DNA of 50,451 nucleotides. It comes from Halobacteriales archaeon QS_8_69_26 (lineage in GTDB: Archaea; Halobacteriota; Halobacteria; Halobacteriales; SW-7-71-33). Every line of letters begins with the position of its first letter. The first letter of the stretch is position 1. The position numbers and the translations under genes were made by a program. The stretch is taken from positions 1 through 50,451 of the forward strand of contig PXRX01000005.1 in the NCBI GenBank assembly GCA_003023195.1, read 5' to 3'. Below the pieces are notes generated by a model that was not told the origin of the DNA, ran no database searches, and was given only the letters and a program-made list of their open reading frames with translations. Below are positions 1 to 8,048 of the stretch, piece after piece.

Positions 1-237
1 GCCCAGGGTGTCGGTCGACATGAACGAACAGCGGCCACACTAGATCCGGTCGGAGGATTGGCCGGCGTAGATTTGGCCGACACCGCAGTCGGGACAGGTA
101 CGTTGCGTCCAGAAGTGCTTACGCCGCTGCTCGACCAGGCGGTCGAGCCGCTCAGTCCGAAACTCCAAGATGCCCAGCGAAGCAAATTCCTGTCGCATTC
201 CGCCGAGGGCAGTTCTTGCTGGCATACAAGACCGCAT
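1..237 (-). pseudogene. Zinc-ribbon gene interrupted by an amber stop, running off the left edge
   Basis: Read on the minus strand from ATG 237 (alternatives ATG 225 and 198), the frame gives a basic helix-like stretch, then a CPDCG knuckle, then a TAG codon at 42-40. Past the stop the same frame continues at once with CGRC and on to the window edge, so the two halves of a CxxC...CxxC zinc ribbon sit on either side of the stop. That arrangement suggests one gene broken by a single base change, though a chance second knuckle is possible. I do not recognise the family. The 230 bp to the right (238-467) are AT-richer than anything nearby and hold no gene that I can see. Confidence 0.45.
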
Positions 238-467
238 TCGGCGGGATGCTGTAATCTTACCCGCGTTTCGCTACGGTGGGCAAGAGCGTGGTATCTTATC
301 TGATTGTGACCGATGAAATCAGCTGATCCCGACGCTGTCTTCCATTTTCAATAGAGCAAAATAAATACCTTCTAATAGTAAGTGCCTAAATATTGATGAT
401 CAGAAATATCTCCTGATGATAGTACCGAAACGCAAACGGTTTGCCAGGTCCGGGCGGATCCCCGCCC

Positions 468-1508
468 ATGCAGGCCGTCCAGTTCCGAGAGCACGGGGAC
501 ACCGACGTCATCGAGTACGGCGAGTACCCGGATCCTGTCGTCGCCGACGACGAGGTGCTGGTCGACGTGAAGGCCGGGGCCTTGAACCACCTCGACGTCT
601 GGAATCGGCGTGGCCTGCCGGGGATCGACCTGGCGATGCCCCACGTCCCGGGGTCCGACGGCGCGGGCGTGGTCGAGGCCGTCGGCGGGGCCGTCGAGCG
701 GTTCGAACCGGGCGACCGGGTGGCGCTGTCGGCCGGCGTCTCCTGTGGCCACTGCGAGTTCTGCCGGGACGGCGAGGAGTCGATGTGCGTGAACTACCAC
801 ATCATCGGCGAACACGTGCCGGGAATCCACGCCGAACGCGCGGCGATCCCCGCGGACAACCTCGTTCTCATCCCGGAGGGCGTGGACTGGGAGGTCGCGG
901 CCGCGGCACCGCTGGTCTTCCAGACGGCCTGGCGGATGCTGGTGACCCGCGCGGACCTCCAGCCGGGGGAGGACGTCCTCGTGCTGGGGGCCAGCGGCGG
1001 CGTCGGCCACGCGGCGGTCCAGATAGCCGACTACGTCGGGGCGACCGTCTACGCCACCGGGTCCAGCGAGGCGAAACTCGACCGGGCCCGCGAACTGGGC
1101 GCCGACCACGCCATCGACTACACGGAACGGGACTTCGACGGTGCGATCCGCGAACTGACGGGCAAGCGCGGCGTCGACGTGGTCGTGGACCACGTCGGGA
1201 GCCAGACCTGGGAGGGGTCGCTCCGGAGCCTCGCGAAGGGGGGTCGGCTGGTCACCTGCGGTGCCACCACCGGTCCGACCGGCGAGACGGACATCCGGCG
1301 ACTGTTCTGGAACCAGCTAGAGGTGATCGGGTCGACGATGGCGACCCCCGGCGAGGTGGACGACGTCCTCGAACTCGTCTGGGAGGGCGCGTTCGAGCCC
1401 GCCATCCGCGAGACCCTGCCGATGAGCGAGACGGCCCGCGCCCACGAACTGATAGAGAACCGTGAGGGCTTTGGCAAGGTGGTCGTGATCCCCGACAGTG
1501 AACTCTGA
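468..1508 (+). CDS. Zinc-binding alcohol dehydrogenase / quinone oxidoreductase (MDR family)
   Basis: A 346-residue medium-chain dehydrogenase that should reduce or oxidise an alcohol, aldehyde or quinone with NAD(P)H in the cytosol. The structural zinc lobe is clear: Cys93, Cys96, Cys99 and Cys107 in the classic CxxCxxC spacing. The Rossmann motif GASGGVG lies at about 174-180. The usual catalytic-zinc residues are not obvious: ALNHLD stands where the first Cys would be and GSDGAG replaces GHE. It may therefore behave like a quinone oxidoreductase that keeps a structural zinc. I chose ATG 468 because conserved MDR sequence (MQAVQFREHG) begins there; an upstream in-frame ATG at 441 adds only a Pro/Gly stretch. 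The next gene overlaps its end by 11 bp, suggesting co-transcription. Substrate cannot be inferred. Confidence 0.88.
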   Translation: MQAVQFREHGDTDVIEYGEYPDPVVADDEVLVDVKAGALNHLDVWNRRGLPGIDLAMPHVPGSDGAGVVEAVGGAVERFEPGDRVALSAGVSCGHCEFCRDGEESMCVNYHIIGEHVPGIHAERAAIPADNLVLIPEGVDWEVAAAAPLVFQTAWRMLVTRADLQPGEDVLVLGASGGVGHAAVQIADYVGATVYATGSSEAKLDRARELGADHAIDYTERDFDGAIRELTGKRGVDVVVDHVGSQTWEGSLRSLAKGGRLVTCGATTGPTGETDIRRLFWNQLEVIGSTMATPGEVDDVLELVWEGAFEPAIRETLPMSETARAHELIENREGFGKVVVIPDSEL

Positions 1509-1830
1509 GGACGAGGGCGGCTACGTCCACGACCCGGAGGCGTTCCGGGAGGACGACGACGCCAGCGGCGACGGGGCCGACCGGGCGGCCGAGGCGGTCG
1601 ACGGGAGTCCGGGGACGGGCGAGGACGCCGCCTCGGGTCCCGGGTCGGGCCTCGGCACCCGTGGCTGGGTGCTCCTCGCCACGGTCGTCCTGAGTTTCTT
1701 CGTCGTCCCGGGGATCGTACTGCTCCGGCCGCCGGGGCTCCCCTTCGAAGTGGCGTTGCTGGTCCTGCCGCTGCTTCCGGCGGTGTTGCTGGGGGTCGCG
1801 TCGGTCTGGGCGATGGCCGCCCGCGGGTGA
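1498..1830 (+). CDS. Small membrane protein with acidic N-terminal tail, unknown function
   Basis: A 110-residue protein from a GTG start inside the end of the dehydrogenase gene, so the two are probably translated together. Residues 1-52 are rich in Asp, Glu, Gly and Ser and look disordered. Two hydrophobic segments follow, at about 56-76 and 82-105, separated by a short Pro-rich loop. No motif identifies it. The downstream 180 bp to the next gene contain only a 17-bp direct repeat. Confidence 0.6.
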   Translation: MNSEDEGGYVHDPEAFREDDDASGDGADRAAEAVDGSPGTGEDAASGPGSGLGTRGWVLLATVVLSFFVVPGIVLLRPPGLPFEVALLVLPLLPAVLLGVASVWAMAARG

Positions 1831-1862
1831 GGGCGACCCGGCGGGCGGTGGTCGCCCGACTC

Positions 1863-1908
1863 CCCACCGGTGAGCGGCGGCCGCCCGACGGCCCACCGGT
1901 GAGCGGCG
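1863..1908. repeat. 17-bp direct repeat pair in an intergenic gap
   Basis: CCCACCGGTGAGCGGCG occurs at 1863-1879 and 1892-1908, a period of 29 bp, between the convergent genes ending at 1830 and 2013. It is probably a small local duplication. I see no link to a promoter. Confidence 0.6.
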
Positions 1909-2012
1909 ACCCGGGTGGAACCGTCCGCGGACCGCCCCTCGTTCGGGGATCGACAGACGGGTGGCTGGCCGAGGGGTGTGGACCGGTGGATCCGCCACCG
2001 GGCGTCGGTCGG

Positions 2013-2345
2013 TCACTCCGGGGACGCGGCGAGGTCCGCCTCGAAGGTCCGTTCCAGTTTTTCCGCGACCGTCCGCGCCGCCTCCGCGTCTTCGGTCGGG
2101 GTTTCGGGGACCTCGGCGTACTCGTTCAGGTCCGTCCGCAGACGCCGGGCCTCGAAGGGGGTGAACGAGGGGGCGCCGTTCTCGAGTTTCTCTATCGCGT
2201 CCACCGTCCACCAGGGCGGCGTCCGCCGGTCCGCCCTGGCACGCTCACACCGCGCCACCAGTACGTGGTGGAGCACCCACTGCTCGGCGCGGGTGAGCTC
2301 TATCCGCCGCGGATCCTCGTGGGACTCCGGGGCAGTGGTCGTCAT
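2013..2345 (-). CDS. Conserved-looking haloarchaeal hypothetical protein (110 aa)
   Basis: A 110-residue soluble, acidic protein starting at ATG 2345. A hydrophilic N-terminus leads into an amphipathic helix (residues about 17-35, RAEQWVLHHVLVARCE), then a WWTVDAIEKLE segment and a C-terminal helix with heptad-like spacing (about 60-105). Codon use and composition match a real haloarchaeal gene and the opposite strand gives nothing better. I do not recognise a named family. It is convergent with the gene pair to its left and divergent from the Lrp-like gene to its right. Confidence 0.6.
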   Translation of the reverse strand: MTTTAPESHEDPRRIELTRAEQWVLHHVLVARCERARADRRTPPWWTVDAIEKLENGAPSFTPFEARRLRTDLNEYAEVPETPTEDAEAARTVAEKLERTFEADLAASPE

Positions 2346-2656
2346 CTGTAGACTCTGGGGGTGGCCCGGGGTACAGTCCGGGCGTCCTTAACAATTTTGG
2401 CAATTGATACCAATGAACACTGCACGGCGGGCCCCCCGTGATAGTCCGTTTTATTATAAACTGGGGGAAACGAATCTACCGTTTCCTACCGTTCGGTCGG
2501 TTTCCGCCACCGACGGCCGCCGCGTTCGATCGAACGTGTGGCGGCGCGGAACTTACGAGCTGTGGCAGTCAGGCGGGGTCGCTCGGTCCGCCTGTGCGCC
2601 CGGCCGGTTCGGATCCGACCGGCAAACGATATGTGTCCGGGGTCGCTTGTCCGAAC
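2346..2656. other. 311-bp divergent intergenic region with two TATA-like boxes
   Basis: No gene is supported here. The stretch between 2390 and 2470 is AT-rich and includes a TATA-like box (TTTTATTATAAAC) at about 2448-2461, far from any start. A second TATA-like box lies at 2624-2634, correctly placed for the Lrp-like gene. An open frame from 2438 joins the Lrp-like gene in frame, but its sequence up to residue 73 is unlike the family, so I treat it as untranslated. Confidence 0.55.
2624..2634 (+). promoter_or_regulatory. Likely TATA box for the Lrp-like gene, leaderless
   Basis: AAACGATATGT is centred about 27 nt before ATG 2657, the spacing expected for a haloarchaeal leaderless transcript. 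It supports that start over the longer upstream frame. Confidence 0.4.
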
Positions 2657-2887
2657 ATGGTCAGATCATACGTGCTGGCGGTCACCGCCACTGGCCGGTC
2701 GCTGGAGTTGCTCCCGGAGGTCCGGGAGGTCGAGGGGGTGCGGGAGGCCCACGTCGTCGCCGGGGAGTACGACCTGATGATAGAGGCCGACGGGGAGAGC
2801 ACCTCGGACGTCCTCCGGAACACCATCGAGCGGATCCGTGACCTCGAGGGGATCGGGGACACGAAGACCTACGTCTCCATCGACTGA
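2657..2887 (+). CDS. Stand-alone Lrp/AsnC ligand-binding (RAM) domain protein
   Basis: A 76-residue protein that is only the effector-binding half of an Lrp/AsnC regulator; no DNA-binding helix-turn-helix is present. The core pattern is visible: an N-terminal beta strand (SYVLAVTA), a helix over LPEVREVEGVREAHVVAGEYDLM with the typical G-x-YD turn near residue 38, and a closing strand KTYVSI. Such domains form dimers or octamers and often bind amino acids. In archaea, single-domain versions may sense metabolites or assemble with full-length Lrp proteins. Nothing in the neighbourhood names a target. Confidence 0.8.
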   Translation: MVRSYVLAVTATGRSLELLPEVREVEGVREAHVVAGEYDLMIEADGESTSDVLRNTIERIRDLEGIGDTKTYVSID

Positions 2888-2946
2888 GCCGGTCGTTCCG
2901 CACCGTCGTCGGGGGTGGCGTCGCCGGTGGGCCGGTGTCCGGGCGC

Positions 2947-3984
2947 TCAGCGACTCGCGTGGCGTCGCCGGCGAACGATCCCGGCGTTGTCCGCCACCTC
3001 GCCCGCCAGGTCCCGGAAGCGCTCGCCCGTCTCGTTGTCGGGGTCGAGGACGATGGGTCGGCCCTCGTCGTCCCCCGTGCGGACCGCCGGGTCCAGGGGA
3101 ATCGATCCCAGGAAGGGCATGTCGTGGTCGTCGGCGAACCGCCGGCCGCCCCCCTCGCCGAAGACGGCGTGCTCGCTCCCGCAGTCCGGGCACCTGAAGC
3201 CGGCCATGTTCTCGACGATGCCCAGGACGGGCGTCTCGTGCTTGCCGAACATCTCCAGGCCCTTGCGGGCGTCGTCGAGGGCCACCTGCTGGGGGGTCGT
3301 GACGACCACCGCGCCGGTGACGGGCACCGACTGCAGGAGGGTCAACTGGGTGTCGCCGGTCCCCGGCGGGAGGTCGACGACCATGTAGTCCAGCGCCCCC
3401 CACTCGACGTCCTCCCAGAGCTGTGTGATCACCTTGTGGACCATCGGTCCCCGCCAGATGACGGGGTCCTCCTCCCCGACGAGGAAGGCCATGCTCATCA
3501 GTTTCAGCCCGTACTTCTCCGGGGGCACCATCGTCTCCTCGGCCGTCGCCTTGGGTGGCTCGGTGGCACCCAGCATCCGGGGCACGTTCGGCCCGTAGAC
3601 GTCGGCGTCGAACAGTCCCACCCGTGCCCCACGCTCGGCCAGCCCCGCCGCGATGTTGACCGCGACGGTGCTCTTGCCGACCCCGCCCTTCCCCGAGGCC
3701 ACGGCGATTACGTTCTGCACGTCCGAGAGAACGTCCCCCTCGCCCGCGCCGGCGTCGACCCGGGCCGAGAGGTCGGCCTCCAGGCCCAGGTCCGCGAGGG
3801 CGTCGCGCACCTCGTCGGCGATGGCCGTCTCCGTCGGCGAGTAGGGCGCGCCCAGGCCCAGGGACACCCGCGCGGTCCCGTCGTCGAGTTCGACGGAGTT
3901 GACCAGCCCCAGCGAGACGATGTCCTCGCCGAGGTCCGGGGCCTCGACGTCCCGCAGTCGGTCCAGTACCTCGTCCTCGTCCAT
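2947..3984 (-). CDS. Mrp/ApbC/NBP35-family P-loop ATPase, iron-sulfur cluster carrier
   Basis: A 345-residue protein. Residues 1-80 resemble the MIP18/DUF59 domain (MDEDEVLDRLRDVEAPDLGEDIV begins it). The rest is a deviant Walker ATPase with GKGGVGKS at 98-105, the switch DVYGPNVPRML, VDLPPGTGD, and a late CPDCG pair of cysteines that would carry a bridging 4Fe-4S cluster between subunits. The family assembles and hands over Fe-S clusters in the cytosol. ATG 3984 starts the MIP18 domain; the open frame runs much further upstream but that part is noise opposite the acetyltransferase gene. It is followed on the same strand by nothing close, and preceded, 77 bp away, by the acetyltransferase. 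Confidence 0.93.
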   Translation of the reverse strand: MDEDEVLDRLRDVEAPDLGEDIVSLGLVNSVELDDGTARVSLGLGAPYSPTETAIADEVRDALADLGLEADLSARVDAGAGEGDVLSDVQNVIAVASGKGGVGKSTVAVNIAAGLAERGARVGLFDADVYGPNVPRMLGATEPPKATAEETMVPPEKYGLKLMSMAFLVGEEDPVIWRGPMVHKVITQLWEDVEWGALDYMVVDLPPGTGDTQLTLLQSVPVTGAVVVTTPQQVALDDARKGLEMFGKHETPVLGIVENMAGFRCPDCGSEHAVFGEGGGRRFADDHDMPFLGSIPLDPAVRTGDDEGRPIVLDPDNETGERFRDLAGEVADNAGIVRRRRHASR

Positions 3985-4061
3985 GGGTCCGGTAGGCGCA
4001 GCGCGGGTGAAAGGCTTCCGAACCGGGATCGCCCGAAAACGTCGTCGCCCTGGTGTGGCGA

Positions 4062-5258
4062 TCAGAAGTCGTCCAGCGGGTCGACGGGCCGCGACGGGAA
4101 CCACGCCGCGAGGCGGTCGGCGGCCGCCTCGTCGTCCACCCGGAGGTCGGCCAGGCGGCGCGCCTCCGGGACGGAGTGGTAGCCCACGAGGACCTGCGAG
4201 AGGGTCCCGATGTCCAGGCGGACGTCCGGGTCCCCCTCCTCGACCCGGCGACACTCCCCCCGTCCGTCCGACACCGACAGTTCGAACGGGCCGTCGTTCC
4301 AGGCGGCGGTGTCGTCCTCGACGGCCATGGTCAGCGTTCCCCCCACCTCGTCGGGGTAGCCCACCGCCGACAGTGCGTCCACCACGTCCACGACCCGCAC
4401 CATCGTCCCCGGGTGGATCTCGCAGTCGACGGCCTTGGGATCCGAAACCAGGTCGAGCAGTGACGTCTCCCCACCCCGGTAGAGCGTGACCGACTCTACC
4501 TGCGAGTCGTGGTTCGAGAGGAAGCCCAGCAGACCCAGGCGGGCCTCGTGGTCGGCGGCGGCCGCGTAGAGGGCGTGGATCCGGCGGTCGCCCCCGTCGG
4601 ACTCGACGGTGTAGGCGACGTACGCCCGGAGTTCGCCGTCGCGCTCGATCCCGTAGACGTACCGCTCGTTCCCGCCACCGGTACGGAAGATCCGCTCGCG
4701 CCACCACTCCTCGTCCCGGCGGACCACGAGGTCCCGGTTGCGGGCGTAGACTTCGTCGACCGCCCGGAGCCGGGGCCAGTCGTCCGGTTCCAGGCGGCGG
4801 ACCGTTCCCGGGGCGTCGCGTCCGAACGCGAGTTGCTCCGGCGGACAGGTGTACTCCGTTATCTCGGACCCGACCGCCCACCCGAACCGTTCGTAGTAGC
4901 CGTAGTCGAACGGCCACAGCGCCGCCAGGGGGTACTCGCCCCGGCACTTCTCCAGACAGCCGGACAGCAGGCGACCGAGGTAACTCTGCCTGCGGTACTC
5001 GGGCATCGTCGCGCCGCTGGCGAGCGCCGCCAAGGGGACCCACTTCCCCCGGCAGTTGACGGTGAAGTCGTACCGGGCACAGACCGACCGGAGGTCGCCG
5101 TCCTCGTAGACGCCGAACCGGTCCCCCGGGCGGTCCGGCACCGACTCCGTCCCGTCGTACTCCCGGGGACCCGCCTCGGGGCTGAACGCGTAGTCGACGA
5201 ACCGCCGGAACTCGACGCGGTCCTCTGGCGGTACTCGCCGGAACTCGGGATCGGCCAT
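4062..5258 (-). CDS. GNAT acetyltransferase, Eis-like with C-terminal SCP2-type domain
   Basis: A 398-residue protein resembling the Eis (enhanced intracellular survival) family: two GNAT-type folds followed by a sterol-carrier-protein-like domain. The acetyl-CoA-binding loop is visible around PEYRRQSYLGRLL (about residues 88-100), followed by the AALWPFDYGYYERFGW region typical of the family. The last 100 residues (PFELSVSDGRGECRRVEEGD, then DVRLDIGTLSQVLVGY) match the SCP2-like tail. Eis-type proteins acetylate amines, including aminoglycosides in mycobacteria; the archaeal substrate is unknown. The start ATG 5258 gives the conserved FRRVPPEDRVEFRRF opening. It shares direction with the Mrp gene 77 bp away, so co-transcription is possible. 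Confidence 0.82.
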   Translation of the reverse strand: MADPEFRRVPPEDRVEFRRFVDYAFSPEAGPREYDGTESVPDRPGDRFGVYEDGDLRSVCARYDFTVNCRGKWVPLAALASGATMPEYRRQSYLGRLLSGCLEKCRGEYPLAALWPFDYGYYERFGWAVGSEITEYTCPPEQLAFGRDAPGTVRRLEPDDWPRLRAVDEVYARNRDLVVRRDEEWWRERIFRTGGGNERYVYGIERDGELRAYVAYTVESDGGDRRIHALYAAAADHEARLGLLGFLSNHDSQVESVTLYRGGETSLLDLVSDPKAVDCEIHPGTMVRVVDVVDALSAVGYPDEVGGTLTMAVEDDTAAWNDGPFELSVSDGRGECRRVEEGDPDVRLDIGTLSQVLVGYHSVPEARRLADLRVDDEAAADRLAAWFPSRPVDPLDDF

Positions 5259-5444
5259 GCCCCTACTGGCGGCGGGCGCCCGTATAGTGGTTGCTCCGGC
5301 GTGGGACGGATCCGCGTGTCGGTCGTGTGGGCGCGATTCCGTCCACGTAGCGGGGACGGTGGGGGACAGTAGCCTTGCTGTAACCGATCCCCCGCTACTC
5401 TCTCGCCCGGGGGCCAGAAACCTTGTGACCGATCGCCGTCATCA

Positions 5445-7001
5445 GTGGGCACGGTGTCGGGGGAGCGTCACCCGTCGGGTCCGACCGGCCGCCCATCCCC
5501 ACTCGGCGGCCCGTATCGCCCGGCCCTGTTCGTCGCGCTGGTGGTCGCGACGCCGGTCCTCGTCGCGGGTCACGTCGCCAGGACCACGCCCTGCCGCCAC
5601 GCGCGGCGGGTCGCCTGCTACCCGGAGACTGCGCCGCTCGAACTAGCGGCGTCGCTGGTCGCCGTCGTCGCCGGATCCGCCGTCGTGGGGGTGGGGACCG
5701 TCGCCCTGGCCCGGTGGGCGGACCGGCGGATCCTGGACGGTCGACTCTCGACCGCCGGGGACCGACCGGTGGCCCGGTTCTTCCTCGCCCCGGGGCGGCG
5801 GGCGCTGGTCCCCACCGCGGTCGTCCTGGCCCTCGCGGCCGCGGCCGTCGCCTCGGGGCCGGTCACCCACCCCCCGGCGGTGCCCGGCCTGCGGTCGGTC
5901 CGCCGGGTCGCTCTGCTCGCGCTCTACCTCCCCTCCGTGCTGTCGATGGCGGGCGTCGACCTGCTGGCGCGCCACCTCGACGTCTACGAGGCTCCCGCGG
6001 AGGTGGGTGCCCTGCTGGCCGGCGCCGCGGTCGGGGCGGTCCCGCAGGTCGCCTGGTGGTACGGTCTCGCCCACCTCGTGTCGCGGGACCGGACGTTCGC
6101 GACCGGGGCCGGCCGTCCGGGCGTGCTCTCGACACCGGCGAACCGACGGATCGCGGTCGTCGCCGTCGCGGCGGCGGTGGTCCTCGCGACGGGCGCCGGG
6201 GCGGTCCGCACCCTCGACCCCGGCCCGCCCGACTACGAGCGGACGGCGGTCGACCCCTCCGATCCCCCGGACGAAGTGGTCCAGGACGCGCTCCGGAAGG
6301 TCGAGGAGGGGCGTTACACCGTCGACGTCGTCGTCCTGACGCGGGGCCGGGACGGACGGCTCGCCCGCGTCGAGGCGCCGCCGGCGTTCGATGGGCGGCC
6401 GGTCGCTCCGCCGGGCGAGGGGCCTCCGCCGGCCCGCCGCCTCCACGTCGACGTCCCCGACCGGCAGGTACGGATCGCCCGCCTCTCGGGGGAGGAGGCC
6501 GAGACCACCTGGTTCGGCAACGCCAGGTTCGGGTGGCGCCACGACGACCGCTGGCGGGTCCACCCGGCCGGCTACGGGGGCGCCTGGACCTACACGCTGA
6601 CGCTGTTGATCAACGAGGAGGCCGTCACAGAGGGCTACGCCGACTTCTCCGTCGTCGCCGCGAACGACTCCGCGCTGGTGGCACGGATCGACGGCGACGC
6701 GGCCGCCACCAACCTCGTCGCCGGGAACGTCGGGGGCGACTACTCGCGGTGCCGGTTCGCCGTCGACCTGGAGGTCCGACGGCTCCGCCGAGTGACCTGC
6801 TTCGGCTCCGACCGGATACTCGAACTGCGGTTCTCGAACTGGGGCCGGGACCTGCCGCGACCGGACGGGGCGCGGTACACCCTCCAGGAACTCGTCCTCG
6901 ACGTCGCCGGCGTGGGCGAGGTCCACGACACCGCGCCGCCCCGGAACACGCCGGCCCGCGACGAGGGGACCGACGACCCCTGGGATCGAGAGGGCGGGTG
7001 A
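5445..7001 (+). CDS. Multi-pass membrane protein with large C-terminal domain, unknown
   Basis: A 518-residue protein from GTG 5445 (GTG 5454 equally possible). About six hydrophobic segments fall at 27-45, 64-88, 118-136, 153-173, 186-211 and 234-252. The remaining 265 residues form an acidic soluble domain that would be extracellular or cytoplasmic depending on topology. The segment around DEVVQDALRKVEEGRYTVDV begins that domain. I do not recognise the family. The shape (TM bundle plus outer beta-rich domain) suggests a surface sensor or anchor, but this is only a guess. Codon usage matches its neighbours. Confidence 0.65.
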   Translation: MGTVSGERHPSGPTGRPSPLGGPYRPALFVALVVATPVLVAGHVARTTPCRHARRVACYPETAPLELAASLVAVVAGSAVVGVGTVALARWADRRILDGRLSTAGDRPVARFFLAPGRRALVPTAVVLALAAAAVASGPVTHPPAVPGLRSVRRVALLALYLPSVLSMAGVDLLARHLDVYEAPAEVGALLAGAAVGAVPQVAWWYGLAHLVSRDRTFATGAGRPGVLSTPANRRIAVVAVAAAVVLATGAGAVRTLDPGPPDYERTAVDPSDPPDEVVQDALRKVEEGRYTVDVVVLTRGRDGRLARVEAPPAFDGRPVAPPGEGPPPARRLHVDVPDRQVRIARLSGEEAETTWFGNARFGWRHDDRWRVHPAGYGGAWTYTLTLLINEEAVTEGYADFSVVAANDSALVARIDGDAAATNLVAGNVGGDYSRCRFAVDLEVRRLRRVTCFGSDRILELRFSNWGRDLPRPDGARYTLQELVLDVAGVGEVHDTAPPRNTPARDEGTDDPWDREGG

Positions 7002-7077
7002 GTCGGTACCCGGGAACGATCCCGGCTCGCCGAAATCGCCAGTTCGCCCGATTCCGAACAACTAAAATCGGGCGTGG

Positions 7078-7094
7078 CATTGGTGGTGCCAATG
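7078..7094. promoter_or_regulatory. Inverted repeat covering a start codon
   Basis: CATTGG-TGGTG-CCAATG is a perfect 6-bp inverted repeat whose right arm contains ATG 7092. An AT-rich box (AACTAAAATC, about 7060-7069) lies 25 nt upstream of the ATG, so the repeat would span the transcription start of a leaderless message. It could be an operator or a hairpin at the translation start. Confidence 0.4.
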
Positions 7095-8048
7095 ACGACG
7101 CTGGGAACAGCGAGCGCCGGGCCCGGGGAGGTCGACACGGGCCGGTTGCGGGTCGGCGAGAGCAGGGACGGGTCGCCCGTCGGCCTGCCGGTCGCCGTGA
7201 TAAACGGCGAGCGGCCGGGAAAGACCCTCTACATCCAGGCGGCCAGCGACGGCGACGAACTCAACGGCGTCGGCGTGGTCAGGCGGGTCGTCCCGCGGCT
7301 GGACCCCTCGGAACTGTCGGGGACGGTCCTGGTCGTCGGCATCGTGAATTACCACGGGTTCCAGGTCGCCGAGCACCGCAATCCCATCGACGACACGAAG
7401 ATGAACCGTACGTACCCCGGGGACGAGGAGGGGACCTCCAGCGAACGGATCGCCGCGGCCACCTTCGACGCGGCCACCAGGGCGGACCTCGCGCTGGACC
7501 TCCACCAGGGGTCGACCTCCCGGATGATCGACGAGGTCCGGGTGCGGTGTGGGCCCCGCCACCGGAGGCACGACGAGTGCCTGGAACTGGCGAAGGCCTT
7601 CGACGCCGGCCACGTTCTCGACCAGAAGGGGCCGGACGGCCAGCTCGCGCGGGAGGCCCCCGACGAGGGGGTCCCCACGGTCGACCCCGAACTCGGCGGA
7701 TCCGTCGGGTTCGACGACGACTCCATCCGCGTCGGGGTGGAGGGCGTGTTCAACGTCCTGGCACACTACGACTTCCTCTCCGGCGACGCCCCGATGGCGA
7801 CACAGACCCGGGCGAGCGGGTTCGAGCAGTACGGCGCGCCCGCCGGCGGCCTCGTCGACATGCGGGCCGACCTGGGCGAGTACGTCAGGTCGGGCGAGAC
7901 GCTGTTCGAGGTGACCGACGTGTTCGGGAACGGGGCCGCCGAAGTGACCGCCGACGGACCGGGGATCCTCTGGCGGACCCGCCGGCTCCCCCAGGTGGCG
8001 ACCGGGGAGTACGTCTGTTCGGTGGGGACCGACGTGGACGAGTACTGA
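7092..8048 (+). CDS. Succinylglutamate desuccinylase / aspartoacylase family protein (M14-like)
   Basis: A 318-residue member of the AstE/AspA branch of zinc carboxypeptidases, which normally cleaves N-acyl amino acids. The family layout is present: an early beta strand ending in ASDGDELNG, the NYHGF and N-RTYPGDEEGTSSERIA region, and LDLHQGS carrying the later zinc-ligand His. The first motif is normally HGDE, with His and Glu binding zinc; here the His is replaced by Asp (SDGDE). Activity or metal coordination may therefore differ. ATG 7092 was preferred to GTG 7074 because of the promoter-like box and inverted repeat around it. Its TGA shares one base with the ATG of the threonine synthase gene, so the two are coupled. 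Confidence 0.82.
   Translation: MTTLGTASAGPGEVDTGRLRVGESRDGSPVGLPVAVINGERPGKTLYIQAASDGDELNGVGVVRRVVPRLDPSELSGTVLVVGIVNYHGFQVAEHRNPIDDTKMNRTYPGDEEGTSSERIAAATFDAATRADLALDLHQGSTSRMIDEVRVRCGPRHRRHDECLELAKAFDAGHVLDQKGPDGQLAREAPDEGVPTVDPELGGSVGFDDDSIRVGVEGVFNVLAHYDFLSGDAPMATQTRASGFEQYGAPAGGLVDMRADLGEYVRSGETLFEVTDVFGNGAAEVTADGPGILWRTRRLPQVATGEYVCSVGTDVDEY

Noticed and set aside
40..42. Amber codon read as pyrrolysine
   Set aside because: There is no evidence of a pyrrolysine system and haloarchaea generally lack one; a nonsense mutation is simpler.
3985..5043. Extended N-terminus of the Mrp gene
   Set aside because: The extra sequence is an opposed-frame shadow of the acetyltransferase gene; Mrp homology begins at ATG 3984.
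5714..8047. Long open frame continuing 5' of threonine synthase
   Set aside because: It is the shifted frame of the membrane-protein and AstE-like genes in high-GC DNA, with Arg/Gly/Pro-rich noise; only the part from 8048 is a gene.
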